From positions 1 through 64,000 of the forward strand of contig NZ_LMGY01000019.1 in the NCBI RefSeq assembly GCF_001427585.1: a stretch of 64,000 nt of DNA, read 5' to 3'. The notes under the pieces were generated by a model. It saw only the letters and a program-made list of their open reading frames with translations. It was not told the origin of the DNA and did no database searches. Positions 47,348-58,070 of the stretch are shown piece after piece. The stretch is from Pseudoxanthomonas sp. Root630 (lineage in GTDB: Bacteria; Pseudomonadota; Gammaproteobacteria; Xanthomonadales; Xanthomonadaceae). Position numbers and translations under genes: made by a program. The stretch's first letter is position 1; each line of letters begins with the position of its first letter.

Positions 47348-47980
47348 ATGGCTACCCGCAGCAAGAGCAGCCAGCGCTGGCTGAAGGAACACTTCTCCGA
47401 CCCCTATGTGAAGAAGGCCCAGGCCGAGGGCCTGCGCTCGCGCGCGGCGTACAAGCTGGAGGAGCTGCTCGAGCGCGACCGCCTGCTCAAGCCGGGCATG
47501 GTGGTGGTCGACCTGGGCGCCGCCCCCGGTGGCTGGTCGCAGTTCGTCCGCCAGGCGATGGGCGACAACGGCCGCGTGGTGGCCATGGACATCCTGGACA
47601 TGCCCCCGCTGGCCGGGGTGGACTTCCTTCATGGGGATTTCAGGGAGGACAGCGTCCTATCCCAACTGGAAGCCATGCTGGACGGCGCGCCCGTGGACCT
47701 TGTGCTGTCGGATATGGCCCCCAATAAGAGTGGTGTGGATGCGGTCGACCAGCCGCGGATGATGCACCTGGCGGAGTTGGCGATGGAGTTCGCCGACGGC
47801 CATCTGAAGCCGGGCGGGGCGTTCCTGATCAAGCTGTTCCAGGGCGCCGGTTCCGACGACTACATCCGCGAGCTTCGCCGCCGCTATGACAAGGTGGCGA
47901 TCCGCAAGCCGGATGCGTCCCGCAAGCGCTCGCCCGAGGTGTATGCCCTGGGACAGGGCAAGCGGGCCCAGATCAAGTAA
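47348..47980 (+). CDS. rlmE: 23S rRNA (uridine2552-2'-O)-methyltransferase
   Basis: A 210-residue RlmE/FtsJ (E. coli 209). It has the K-D-K-E tetrad in motif VVVDLGAAPGGWSQFVRQ, DLVLSDMAPN and GGAFLIKLFQGAG, plus SRAAYKLEELLERD at the front. It methylates U2552 of 23S rRNA late in 50S assembly. It sits 43 bases before ftsH, the conserved rlmE-ftsH pair. Confidence 0.96.
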   Translation: MATRSKSSQRWLKEHFSDPYVKKAQAEGLRSRAAYKLEELLERDRLLKPGMVVVDLGAAPGGWSQFVRQAMGDNGRVVAMDILDMPPLAGVDFLHGDFREDSVLSQLEAMLDGAPVDLVLSDMAPNKSGVDAVDQPRMMHLAELAMEFADGHLKPGGAFLIKLFQGAGSDDYIRELRRRYDKVAIRKPDASRKRSPEVYALGQGKRAQIK

Positions 47981-48023
47981 GGTGACGTAAAGTGCGTATT
48001 ACGAAAGAGGAACGCCGGAGCCG

Positions 48024-49958
<1,935 letters not shown>

Positions 49959-49981
49959 GCGCGTTGCCAGCATGACGATGA

Positions 49982-50010
49982 AAGGCCAGACTTGCGTCTG
50001 GCCTTTTTTC
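49982..50010 (+). terminator. Intrinsic terminator after ftsH
   Basis: AAGGCCAGAC (49982-49991), loop TTGC, GTCTGGCCTT (49996-50005), then a run of T. A standard Rho-independent signal. Confidence 0.95.
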
Positions 50011-50074
50011 TTGGCCACGGTGATACCGGAGGCGGGGTGCCGAAGGGTCGTCGCGCCGACCACAAGGGGACGTC

Positions 50075-50134
50075 ATGAAAGGGGGAGTCATGAAAGGAGC
50101 TGTCGTGAAAGGAGCTGCCGTGAAAGGGATCCTG
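50075..50134 (+). repeat. Four 15-bp tandem units carrying start codons and ribosome-binding sites
   Basis: Units at 50075, 50090, 50105 and 50120 begin ATG, ATG, GTG and GTG and continue AAAGG. AAAGGAG in one unit lies just upstream of the next unit's start codon, so each unit can be both coding and initiating. The repeats encode M/V-K-G-x-x steps at the front of the following gene. Confidence 0.85.
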
Positions 50135-50626
50135 ATGGGCGTCGTCCTGCTGGGGACGTCCTCAATGGCGCCGTTCGCCCACGCGGCGGACTTCACGGCG
50201 CAACGATCGGTGCCCTTCGCGGAGGATTCGATCGTGGCGGGCAACATCAAGCGCGAGTGCGAGATCGCGACCCAACTGCCTGCGGCACTGGTCCGTTTCG
50301 CCGCTGAAGGAGGCCATCGCGTCGAGCTCCAGGACACGCCGGATACGGCCTCCGGCCAGGTCGTGAAGATGGAGATCCACGACGCGCAGAGCGCCGGCAA
50401 TGCCTGGATGGGTCACCACAAGTCGGTCACCGTCAAGGGATCGCTGTATCGCGACGGGCAGCAGGTCGCGAAGTTCGTGGCGCGCCGCAACTCGAGGGGC
50501 GGCTTCGGTGCCGGCTTCAAGGGCTCCTGCGCGGTGCTCGAGCGGACCGTCAACGCCATCGGCAAGGACGTGGCCGGATGGTTGAACAATCCCAGCGACG
50601 GCGCCCAGCTCGGCGATCTGCGCTGA
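50075..50626 (+). CDS. Hypothetical exported protein
   Basis: A 183-residue protein if started at 50075. A later start codon at 50090, 50105 or 50120 would remove five, ten or fifteen residues and place the signal peptide (ILMGVVLLGTSSMAPFAHA) at a normal distance. The mature part (ADFTAQRSVPFAEDSIVAG onward) is basic, with Cys in REC and KGSC, and resembles no domain I can name. It is between ftsH and folP, but ftsH has its own terminator, so it probably has its own promoter. Confidence 0.75.
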   Translation: MKGGVMKGAVVKGAAVKGILMGVVLLGTSSMAPFAHAADFTAQRSVPFAEDSIVAGNIKRECEIATQLPAALVRFAAEGGHRVELQDTPDTASGQVVKMEIHDAQSAGNAWMGHHKSVTVKGSLYRDGQQVAKFVARRNSRGGFGAGFKGSCAVLERTVNAIGKDVAGWLNNPSDGAQLGDLR

Positions 50627-50650
50627 TCGCAAGCACGCAGGAAGACCATC

Positions 50651-51550
50651 ATGTTCGACACCTCTCCCCAGCTTGATTGCGCCGGCCGCATCCTGCGGCT
50701 CGACCGCCCGCAGGTCATGGGCATCGTCAACGTCACGCCGGACTCGTTCTCCGACGGTGGCGCGCACGACACCACCGACGCTGCGGTCGCGCATGCACTG
50801 AAGCTGGTGGAAGAGGGCGCCGACCTGCTCGACATCGGTGGCGAGTCCACGCGTCCCGGCGCCGCCGATGTCGAGGTGGAGGAAGAACTCCGCCGCGTGG
50901 TGCCGGTGATCGAACGGCTGGCCGCGCAGGTGTCCGTGCCGATCAGCATCGACACCTCCAAGCCGGAGGTGATGCGTGCCGCCGTGCAGGCGGGCGCCGG
51001 CCTGATCAACGATGTCTACGGCCTGCGCCGCGAGGGTGCGCTCGATGCCGCGGCTGCGCTCGGCGTGCCGGTGGTGCTGATGCACATGCAGGGCGAGCCG
51101 CGCTCGATGCAGGCCGCGCCGCAGTACGACGACGTGGTGGGTGACGTGCATCGCTTCCTGGCCGAGCGCATCTTCGCCGCCGAGATGGCGGGCATCCCGA
51201 AGAAGCGCATCGTCATCGATCCGGGCTTCGGCTTCGGCAAGGACACTGCGCACAACCTGCAACTGCTCGCGCAGTTCGAACGCTTCGTCGAACTCGGCGT
51301 ACCGGTGCTCGCGGGCCTGTCGCGCAAGCGCAGCATCGGCGAGCTGACCGGCCGCGACGTGCCGGCGGATCGTGCCGCCGGTTCGGTGGCTGCGCACCTG
51401 ATCGCCGTGCAGCGCGGCGCCCTGATCGTGCGCGTGCACGATGTCGCCGCCACCGTCGATGCGTTGAAAGTCTGGAACGCCGTCGCCGCCGTACCCGCAC
51501 CCCGCAAGGCCGCGGCCACGCCGACGATCCGCTGGCCCGACGACGACTGA
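50651..51550 (+). CDS. folP: Dihydropteroate synthase
   Basis: A 299-residue DHPS (E. coli 282). It has VMGIVNVTPDSFSDGG, LLDIGGESTRPGA, VLMHMQGEPRSMQ and VIDPGFGFGKD, the pterin and PABA-binding loops. It makes dihydropteroate in folate synthesis and is the sulfonamide target. The C-terminal tail (RKAAATPTIRWPDDD) is a short extension. ftsH-folP is the usual order, here with one hypothetical gene between. Confidence 0.96.
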   Translation: MFDTSPQLDCAGRILRLDRPQVMGIVNVTPDSFSDGGAHDTTDAAVAHALKLVEEGADLLDIGGESTRPGAADVEVEEELRRVVPVIERLAAQVSVPISIDTSKPEVMRAAVQAGAGLINDVYGLRREGALDAAAALGVPVVLMHMQGEPRSMQAAPQYDDVVGDVHRFLAERIFAAEMAGIPKKRIVIDPGFGFGKDTAHNLQLLAQFERFVELGVPVLAGLSRKRSIGELTGRDVPADRAAGSVAAHLIAVQRGALIVRVHDVAATVDALKVWNAVAAVPAPRKAAATPTIRWPDDD

Positions 51551-51607
51551 CTGGCCGGCGCATGGCGCCCTCCGCGTTGGCATCAGCGTCGGGGAGGGGA
51601 GTCGTCC

Positions 51608-52402
51608 ATGCGTATCGCATCGCTGGTCCTGCTGTGTCTGTTGCTGACCGCGTGCAACCGCGCGCCGCCGTCACCGCCCGTGGTGTCGGTACCCGCGCCG
51701 CCGCCGGGCGATCCCGTCGAAGGACTGCGCGTCGCGACCCGCGTCGGCTGCAACGGCTGCCATGGCCCTGACGGTGCCGGCAAGGTGTTCATGGAGAACC
51801 CCGACATGGGCCGCATCGTCGCGCCCAACCTCACCCAGCGTCGCGCGCTTTACGATGATCCCGCGCTCGCCGCCCTGCTGCGCGAAGGCCGCACGCACGA
51901 CGACCATGTGCCGTGGGGCATGCCGATCAAGATGTTCCAGCACCTGAGCGACCGCGAAGTGCGCGACATCACCGCCTGGCTGCGTGGCCTGCCGGCCGTG
52001 GACAACCCGACACTGCCTGCCGGGCAGTGGTCCGACGCGCTCACGACATCCACGAACGACGGCACGCATCCCTGGCTGGTCGACATGGTGCCCGACCCGG
52101 GCCATGAACCACCGGCCGCACCCCCGACGCAGGCGCTCGCACTCGGCCGGCACCTGGCCTACACCTCCTGCACGGAATGCCACGCCTGGGACCTCAACGG
52201 GTGGGAAGGCGATCCCGCGCCGTCGCTGGTGGTCGCCAAGGCCTATACGTCCGAGCAGTTCACCCGGCTGATGCGTACCGGCGAGATCGCTGCCGGCGGC
52301 AGATCGAAGACCGGCATGATGAGCGGCGTGGCGGCCTATCGGTATCCGGTGATGACCGACGAAGAGATTGCCGCGCTGAAGCAGTTCCTCGATTCCCGTT
52401 GA
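51608..52402 (+). CDS. Dihaem c-type cytochrome lipoprotein
   Basis: A 264-residue lipoprotein (MRIASLVLLCLLLTAC) with two haem c motifs: CNGCH near residue 54 and CTECH near 190. The domains share the cytochrome c fold of the alcohol dehydrogenase/cbb3-associated type, and the linker is Pro-rich. It would carry electrons in the periplasm. Convergent with the large HzsA-like protein gene, which also has a haem motif, so the two may share an electron-transfer role; this is inference. Confidence 0.88.
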   Translation: MRIASLVLLCLLLTACNRAPPSPPVVSVPAPPPGDPVEGLRVATRVGCNGCHGPDGAGKVFMENPDMGRIVAPNLTQRRALYDDPALAALLREGRTHDDHVPWGMPIKMFQHLSDREVRDITAWLRGLPAVDNPTLPAGQWSDALTTSTNDGTHPWLVDMVPDPGHEPPAAPPTQALALGRHLAYTSCTECHAWDLNGWEGDPAPSLVVAKAYTSEQFTRLMRTGEIAAGGRSKTGMMSGVAAYRYPVMTDEEIAALKQFLDSR

Positions 52403-52442
52403 ACGTCTCGCGTTGAACGTCGCGGGCGTCTCGCCAGCGTGA

Positions 52443-54824
52443 TCAGCGGTCCGCGCGAGGCGGTTGCACGGTTTGCAGCCATCCCGCGGTCAGCGGTGCG
52501 CCGTCGTTCACCGGTGCAACGCGCATGCCCGCCGTCGGTGGCGTCGTGGCTGCGGCCGGCGTCGGGATCAGCGGCTGCGCGCCATTGACCCGGATCGGAG
52601 TGCCGCCGTTCTGCTGCTTCCAGTGCCGCAACAACTGCCGCAAGGCTTCCGGTGGCGTCGTGGACGGCGCCGCGCCGGCCTGGTTGCGCACGTTCTCGCC
52701 ATGGCAACCCGTACACGTGCGGATCTCGCCGGGCTGCAGCGTCACCCACAAACGTTCGCGCACGACAGGCACACCCGCGGTGTCCGTGCTCTGCCAGGTC
52801 AGCGCGCGGCTGGCGGGAACGAAGGCCGCCGTCGAGCCATCGGCGGCGATACGCACGCTGCCGGCCGGCCCTCCCGCGTTGGACGGATTCGCTGCGACCG
52901 CCATCGGCTGCGCGATCGGCCGGCGTCCACGCTGGTAGATCGAGCCATTGTTGTAGGCGCGGATCATGTTGGCCTGCAGGATCTGGTAGTGCGAGATCTC
53001 GTAGATCCGGCCGCTGCCTCCCAGCGTCTGCACGCCGCCGGGCACGCGCAGGTTGTAGGGCTGCTGCTTGTCGTCGCGATCGCGGGCGGTCTGGTTGCGG
53101 GTGACGATCAGGGCAAGTGCGTTCGCTTTCAGCCAGGCGCGGAATGCGGCCTCGTTGACCTGCTCGCTGGCGAACACCGACTGCTCGGGCGATGCCATCG
53201 GCGTGGTGGTCACCGGCGGACGCGTGCGCGCGACAACCTCCACCGGGTCGATCTCCCACAACACGCCGTTGTAGCTGCGCTGGCTGTCCGGATCCCACCA
53301 CGTCAGGTTCTTGGTGATGCCCGGGGTCAGCGCCGGCCCCGCCACCAGCAGGCCGCCGGCATTCGTCTGCAACTGGTGCAGGCGCAGCGGGACGCCGGCC
53401 TGGAACGCCGGGCTGCTGGTGTAGCTGGCGACCATGTGGCCGCTGCTCATCGGCAATGGGCTGCGGAAGCGGCCGCCGGCCAGGTTGCCGCTGCCGTCGA
53501 CGGGCGGCGAGGCATCGACGATCTCCATCTGCTCTGCGTTGAGATTCGGCGCGCCCGTAATGCGGACGATCTGGTCGGTGCCGCCGGTGGCGAATTCGCG
53601 GGTATAGATGGCGTAGTAGCTGCCCGCGACGGTCGGGTCCTCGCGCAGCTGGAACAGGCCGCCATCCATGCGGATGTATTTCTTGTTGGCGATCAGCGCG
53701 GTGTTGGAATAGTCCGACAGGGCGCTATCGGTCGAGAAGGATTTCGGTAGGTAACCGAACGAGAGTTCCTGCCGGCCGATATGGTTGAGCGTGAGCTCTT
53801 CGCTGCCGTCCTGGTTCATCTGCCACGGCGTGAACAGGTTGTAGGTGAAGCCGTTGACGTTGCCGTACGCACTGCCCATGCCGCTGCGCGATTCGGGGAA
53901 GGTCTCCGGCTGCAGGCCGATGCTCGCGGCCCCGGAGGCCTCGCTGGCCACGTCGTAGGCACCGTAGGTGCCGGCGTCGGCCTGCTGGTCGCGTTGCAGA
54001 TGGTCCCAGCGGATGAAGACCACCCGGCCATAACTGTCGATGCTGGGCGAGAACGCGCCGCTCGGCGCGTGGTTGAGCAGGCGCAGCTGGCCGTTGGACG
54101 GGTCCAGTTGCCAGATGCCGGTGATCGTGGGCGTGCTCTCGTATTCGTCGAGCTGCGGATACAGGTGCGCCTCACCGCCGCGCGGGCGGTCCGAGGTGAA
54201 CAGGATGCGGTCCTGGCTGTCGTAGAGCGGCGAGACGTTGTTGTAGTCCGCCGGCTGGTTCGCCACCTTCGTGACGACGACCGCCTGGCCCTGGCCCAGT
54301 CCGGTGACTTCGAACAATTGCCACTTCGCGGTGGGGTGCACGTAGCGCTGCGGCGGTCCGCCGACCACCATGCTGAAGATGGCCTTGGTGCCGCTCCAAT
54401 GCACGGCCGGTTCGCGCACCGCGATCGCCGTGGCGCCCTGCTGGCCTTCCATGCCGAAGCCTGCTTCCTTCGTCAGGTTGCGCAGCGTGCCGTCGGGGTA
54501 GCGGATCATCAGATCGCCCCCGCGCGGCAGCGCCGCCATGCTGGGCAGATGGTTGGCGAAGGTCGACATCCGGCTGGCGAACGGATCGCCCTGCGTCGGC
54601 ACCTGGGTCACGAACAGGATCGGGTTGGGCACCGCGGTGGTCGGGACGGCCGCTGCCGTCACCCGCACGGGCGATGCCGCCGCCGCAGGCCATGCGGTCG
54701 CTGCGGCCTGCGCGGCAGTCGCGTCGACGGGCGCGGCGTTGTCCGCTTGGCATGCGGAGAGCAGCGCAGCCATCGCGAACAGGGGCAGCAGGGGCCGCGG
54801 CGAAAACAGGTGAAGAACGGGCAT
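52443..54824 (-). CDS. Large lipoprotein with HzsA-like/PD40 repeats and a haem motif
   Basis: A 793-residue protein with a lipoprotein signal (MAALLSAC). The middle contains WD40-like beta-propeller motifs typical of PD40 (for example ILFTSDRPRGG, SPSIDSYGRVVFIRWD). The C-terminal part resembles the middle domain of hydrazine synthase alpha subunit-like proteins and includes one haem motif (CTGCHGEN near residue 710). Homologues occur in many non-anammox bacteria, so this is not hydrazine synthase; the role is unknown. It converges on the dihaem cytochrome. Confidence 0.82.
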   Translation of the reverse strand: MPVLHLFSPRPLLPLFAMAALLSACQADNAAPVDATAAQAAATAWPAAAASPVRVTAAAVPTTAVPNPILFVTQVPTQGDPFASRMSTFANHLPSMAALPRGGDLMIRYPDGTLRNLTKEAGFGMEGQQGATAIAVREPAVHWSGTKAIFSMVVGGPPQRYVHPTAKWQLFEVTGLGQGQAVVVTKVANQPADYNNVSPLYDSQDRILFTSDRPRGGEAHLYPQLDEYESTPTITGIWQLDPSNGQLRLLNHAPSGAFSPSIDSYGRVVFIRWDHLQRDQQADAGTYGAYDVASEASGAASIGLQPETFPESRSGMGSAYGNVNGFTYNLFTPWQMNQDGSEELTLNHIGRQELSFGYLPKSFSTDSALSDYSNTALIANKKYIRMDGGLFQLREDPTVAGSYYAIYTREFATGGTDQIVRITGAPNLNAEQMEIVDASPPVDGSGNLAGGRFRSPLPMSSGHMVASYTSSPAFQAGVPLRLHQLQTNAGGLLVAGPALTPGITKNLTWWDPDSQRSYNGVLWEIDPVEVVARTRPPVTTTPMASPEQSVFASEQVNEAAFRAWLKANALALIVTRNQTARDRDDKQQPYNLRVPGGVQTLGGSGRIYEISHYQILQANMIRAYNNGSIYQRGRRPIAQPMAVAANPSNAGGPAGSVRIAADGSTAAFVPASRALTWQSTDTAGVPVVRERLWVTLQPGEIRTCTGCHGENVRNQAGAAPSTTPPEALRQLLRHWKQQNGGTPIRVNGAQPLIPTPAAATTPPTAGMRVAPVNDGAPLTAGWLQTVQPPRADR

Positions 54825-55057
54825 CCGGTCGACTCGCGCTGGGAAACATCAACGTCCACGGTGTGCGACGTCGCGATGATCGGCATCGCGCGCATCGGCG
54901 TCCCTCGGCATCCCCCTGTGGACGCGGGCCGAATGTACCTGAGCGCCAAGCCTCTCTGCCGACCCGGCATCGCCAAGCATGACCGGCATCGCAGAAAGCG
55001 TTTGATCGTGGAATCGCGCGTTAAGCTGGGCGCCCTCGCGCACGACGTTCCGCCTGC

Positions 55058-56014
55058 ATGCCGTTCGATATCCGTCCTCTCGCCATTGCCATCATGGGCC
55101 CGACCGCGTCGGGCAAGACGGCGTTCGCGTTGGACGTGGCCGAACGCTTCAACGGCGAGATCGTCAGCGTCGATTCGGCGCTGGTCTACCGCGGCCTGGA
55201 TATCGGCGCGGCCAAGCCCACCGCAGCGGAGCAGGCGCGCGTGCCGCACCACCTGCTCGATGTCCGCGATCCGTGGCAGACGTATTCCGCCGCCGACTTC
55301 GCCGCCGACGCGCGCAAGGCGATGGACGACATCGCCGCACGCGGCCGCCTGCCGGTACTGGCAGGCGGTACCGGCCTCTATTTCCAGGCGCTGCTCGAAG
55401 GACTGGCGGCGATGCCGCCGGCCGACGCCGCCCTGCGCGAACGGATCAGCGCCGAGGCGGAGCGGGTCGGCTGGCCGGCGCTGCATGGCGAACTCGCGCG
55501 CATCGATCCCGACGCGGGCGCGCGCATCCACGCCACCGATCCGCAGCGCATCCAGCGTGCGCTGGAAGTCTTCCGGCTGACCGGCAAGCCCATCAGCCAG
55601 TGGCAGCGCGAAGCGCGGCGCGACCGCCTGCCGTTCCGCGTACTCAAGCTGGTGCTGGCGCCGGCCGATCGCGCCGTACTGCATGCGCGGATCGCGCAGC
55701 GCTTCGACCTGATGCTGGCGCAGGACTTCCTGGAGGAAGTGCGCCGGCTGCGCGCGCTGCCCGGCATGCAGGCCGTGGCCGCGCCGCTGGAGCTGCCGGC
55801 GGTGCGCGCCGTCGGCTATCGGCAGGCGTGGGAGTTCCTGGACGGGCAGGGCGATGCCCAGGACGTCCGCGAACGCGCCATCGCGGCCACCCGCCAGTTG
55901 GCCAAGCGGCAACTCACCTGGCTGCGCGGCGAGCTGGATGCCCGCTGGTTCGACCCCGCCACCGAGCACGCGCGGCTGGCGCAGGCGCTGGACCTGTTCC
56001 TCCCACGGGGATGA
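55058..56014 (+). CDS. miaA: tRNA dimethylallyltransferase
   Basis: A 318-residue MiaA (E. coli 316). It has the P-loop [31 protein letters not shown], and the [19 protein letters not shown] and AVGYRQAW motifs. It adds dimethylallyl to A37 of tRNAs reading UNN codons. It opens the conserved miaA-hfq-hflX-hflK-hflC run. Confidence 0.96.
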   Translation: MPFDIRPLAIAIMGPTASGKTAFALDVAERFNGEIVSVDSALVYRGLDIGAAKPTAAEQARVPHHLLDVRDPWQTYSAADFAADARKAMDDIAARGRLPVLAGGTGLYFQALLEGLAAMPPADAALRERISAEAERVGWPALHGELARIDPDAGARIHATDPQRIQRALEVFRLTGKPISQWQREARRDRLPFRVLKLVLAPADRAVLHARIAQRFDLMLAQDFLEEVRRLRALPGMQAVAAPLELPAVRAVGYRQAWEFLDGQGDAQDVRERAIAATRQLAKRQLTWLRGELDARWFDPATEHARLAQALDLFLPRG

Positions 56015-56076
56015 GTCCCCGGGGCCCAGCATGGCGGAACTGGGACCGGCTGCCTGCCTTCGCGGCGCCCCCCGGG

Positions 56077-56096
56077 GCCGATGTTGTGTAACATCG
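56077..56096 (+). promoter_or_regulatory. Hairpin in the miaA-hfq spacer
   Basis: CCGATGTT (56077-56084) pairs with AACATCGG (56089-56096) around GTGT. It may weakly end miaA transcription. A possible sigma70 -10 box (TATAAG, 56154-56159) before hfq lacks a well-spaced -35 box. Confidence 0.4.
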
Positions 56097-56180
56097 GGTC
56101 TCCGGGTCGGCAGGGGAGCTGTTTGCCGCACCGGGGTCAGCACCCATACCTACTATAAGAACGCAAGGCGGGAGTACGTC

Positions 56181-56459
56181 ATGTCCAAGGGGCAATCCCT
56201 GCAGGATCCTTTCCTGAATGCACTACGGCGCGAGCGCGTGCCGGTGTCGGTCTACCTGGTCAACGGCATCAAGCTGCAGGGCACCATCGAATCCTTCGAC
56301 CAGTTCGTGGTCCTGCTGCGCAACACGGTCAGCCAGATGGTCTACAAGCACGCCATTTCCACGGTGGTGCCGGCGCGCAACGTGCGCGTGGGCCCGGGTG
56401 GCGGCTACGTGCAGCAGGGTGAAGATGGCGCGGAAGGCGGCGACGACGAAACCGCGTGA
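56181..56459 (+). CDS. hfq: RNA chaperone Hfq
   Basis: A 92-residue Hfq. Sm1 is [21 protein letters not shown] followed by [18 protein letters not shown], and Sm2 is the diagnostic [12 protein letters not shown]. The acidic, Gly-rich C-terminal tail ([13 protein letters not shown]) is short. The hexamer matches small RNAs to mRNAs. The ATG at 56181 was chosen; an upstream in-frame region shows no homology. It ends 34 bases before hflX. Confidence 0.97.
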   Translation: MSKGQSLQDPFLNALRRERVPVSVYLVNGIKLQGTIESFDQFVVLLRNTVSQMVYKHAISTVVPARNVRVGPGGGYVQQGEDGAEGGDDETA

Positions 56460-56465
56460 TAATGC

Positions 56466-56486
56466 GTGCCTCGTTTGAAGAGGCAC
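56466..56486 (+). promoter_or_regulatory. Hairpin between hfq and hflX
   Basis: GTGCCTC (56466-56472) pairs with GAGGCAC (56480-56486) around GTTTGAA. It lies just after the hfq stop and before the TTG start of hflX, and could limit hflX translation or bind Hfq. Confidence 0.45.
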
Positions 56487-56493
56487 GACCCCA

Positions 56494-57840
56494 TTGTTTG
56501 AAAGATCCCGCAAGGGCGAGCATGCGCTGCTGATCCAGCCGTATGCCAGCGGCCGTCTGGACGACGGCATCACCGAGGAATTCAGCGACCTGGCGCGCTC
56601 GGCGGGCGCCAGCATCGCCGCGCTGATCACCGCGCGCATCGACCGCCCCAATCCGTCCACCCTGATCGGCAGCGGCAAGCTGGACGAAGTGAAGGCGGCC
56701 GCCGATGCGACCGGCGCCGACCTGATCCTGGTCAACTTCCCGCTGTCGCCGGGCCAGGAACGCAACCTGGAAAAACTCCTGCAGCGCCGCGTGCTCGACC
56801 GCACCGGGCTGATCCTGGACATCTTCGCCCAGCGCGCACGCAGCCACGAAGGCAAGCTGCAGGTGGAACTGGCGCAGCTGCGCCACATGGCCACCCGGCT
56901 GATCCGCGGCTGGACCCACCTGGAGCGCCAGCGCGGCGGTTCCATCGGCCTGCGCGGCCCCGGCGAAACCCAGCTGGAAACCGACCGCCGCCTGCTGCAG
57001 AAGCGCGTGGAGCAGTTGCAGAAGCGGCTCGAGAAAGTGGAAGTGCAGCGCACCCAGATGCGTCGCGCCCGCGTGCGCAGCGAACTGCCGCGCGTAGCGC
57101 TGGTGGGCTACACCAACGCCGGCAAGTCCACCCTGTTCAACGTGCTGACCGGCGCGGAGGCCTACGCGGCCGACCAGTTGTTCGCCACGCTCGACCCCAC
57201 CGTGCGCCGCATCGATCTGCCCGGCGGTGCCGTGGTGCTCGCCGACACCGTCGGCTTCGTGCGCGACCTGCCGCACGAACTGGTGGCTGCGTTCCGTTCC
57301 ACCCTGAGCGAAGCGCGTGAAGCCGACCTGCTGCTGCACATCGTCGACGCCGCCGATCCGCACCGCGAGGAGCGCATCGCCCAGGTCGATGAAGTGCTGC
57401 AGGAGATCGGCGCTGGCGACTTGCCGCAGATGCTGGTGTTCAACAAGATCGACCGCATCGAAGGCGCCGAGCCGCGCCACGACCAGCCCGATCCGGACGC
57501 CGGCGAAGAAGGCGGCGACGCCGTCGGCATCGGCCGCGCGCGCGAACGCGTGTGGATCTCCGCGCGCGACGGGCAGGGCATCGACCTGCTCAAGGGCGCG
57601 CTGGCGCAGCGGCTGGGCTTCCAGCGCGTGCGCGGCGAACTGCACCTGCCCGCGCACTCGGCCCGCCTGCGTTCGCGCCTGCATGCGCTCGGCGCCGTGC
57701 TGTCGGAGGACTTCGACGAACACGGCTGGCGCGTCACCGTCGACCTCGCCCTGGCCGACGCGCAGCGCCTGGCCTCGCAGGCCGGCGGCCATCCGCTGGA
57801 AGCGCTGCTGCCGCAGGCGGAGCGGGAAGACTGGCAGTAG
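56494..57840 (+). CDS. hflX: Ribosome-associated GTPase HflX
   Basis: A 448-residue GTPase. The N-terminal HflX domain has ALITARIDRPNPSTLIGSGKL, and the G domain has G1 GYTNAGKSTLFNVLTG, G3 DTVGFVRDLP and G4 FNKID. HflX splits stalled ribosomes. The start is TTG: the natural N-terminus MFERSRKGEHALLIQPYASG fits the family. It is the third gene of the hfq-hflX-hflK run. Confidence 0.95.
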   Translation: MFERSRKGEHALLIQPYASGRLDDGITEEFSDLARSAGASIAALITARIDRPNPSTLIGSGKLDEVKAAADATGADLILVNFPLSPGQERNLEKLLQRRVLDRTGLILDIFAQRARSHEGKLQVELAQLRHMATRLIRGWTHLERQRGGSIGLRGPGETQLETDRRLLQKRVEQLQKRLEKVEVQRTQMRRARVRSELPRVALVGYTNAGKSTLFNVLTGAEAYAADQLFATLDPTVRRIDLPGGAVVLADTVGFVRDLPHELVAAFRSTLSEAREADLLLHIVDAADPHREERIAQVDEVLQEIGAGDLPQMLVFNKIDRIEGAEPRHDQPDPDAGEEGGDAVGIGRARERVWISARDGQGIDLLKGALAQRLGFQRVRGELHLPAHSARLRSRLHALGAVLSEDFDEHGWRVTVDLALADAQRLASQAGGHPLEALLPQAEREDWQ

Positions 57841-57856
57841 GGGCGGGGCAGGGTTG

Positions 57857-57956
57857 TTGTAGGAGCGACGTCAGTCGCGACCGCACGGGTGAATCGCCCG
57901 GGGGAAAATCCCCTGGTACGGCATTGCCGCGGTCGCGACTGACGTCGCTCCTACAA
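57857..57956. repeat. Long palindromic REP-like element, copy 2
   Basis: A perfect inverted repeat with 28-base arms (57857-57884 and 57929-57956). The arms share GGAGCGACGTCAGTCGCGA with copy 1 at 21978-22043, but the loop sequence differs. It separates hflX and hflK. It is a mobile-type intergenic palindrome, with no coding frame. Confidence 0.9.
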
Positions 57957-58070
57957 AGGCGCCCGCTCCATGACCTCCCGGCCTTGCCTCCCGGCCGGGG
58001 CGTCCCTATCTAGTAGAATCGAGAACGCGCCGGTCCCCGGGCCCGCGCGAACCTTTCAAATGGAGTGGGC

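Noticed and set aside
50075-50626. Phase-variable contingency locus at the 15-bp repeats
   Set aside because: The unit is a multiple of three, so unit changes do not shift the frame; only start choice and length would vary. Kept as a finding, not as phase variation.
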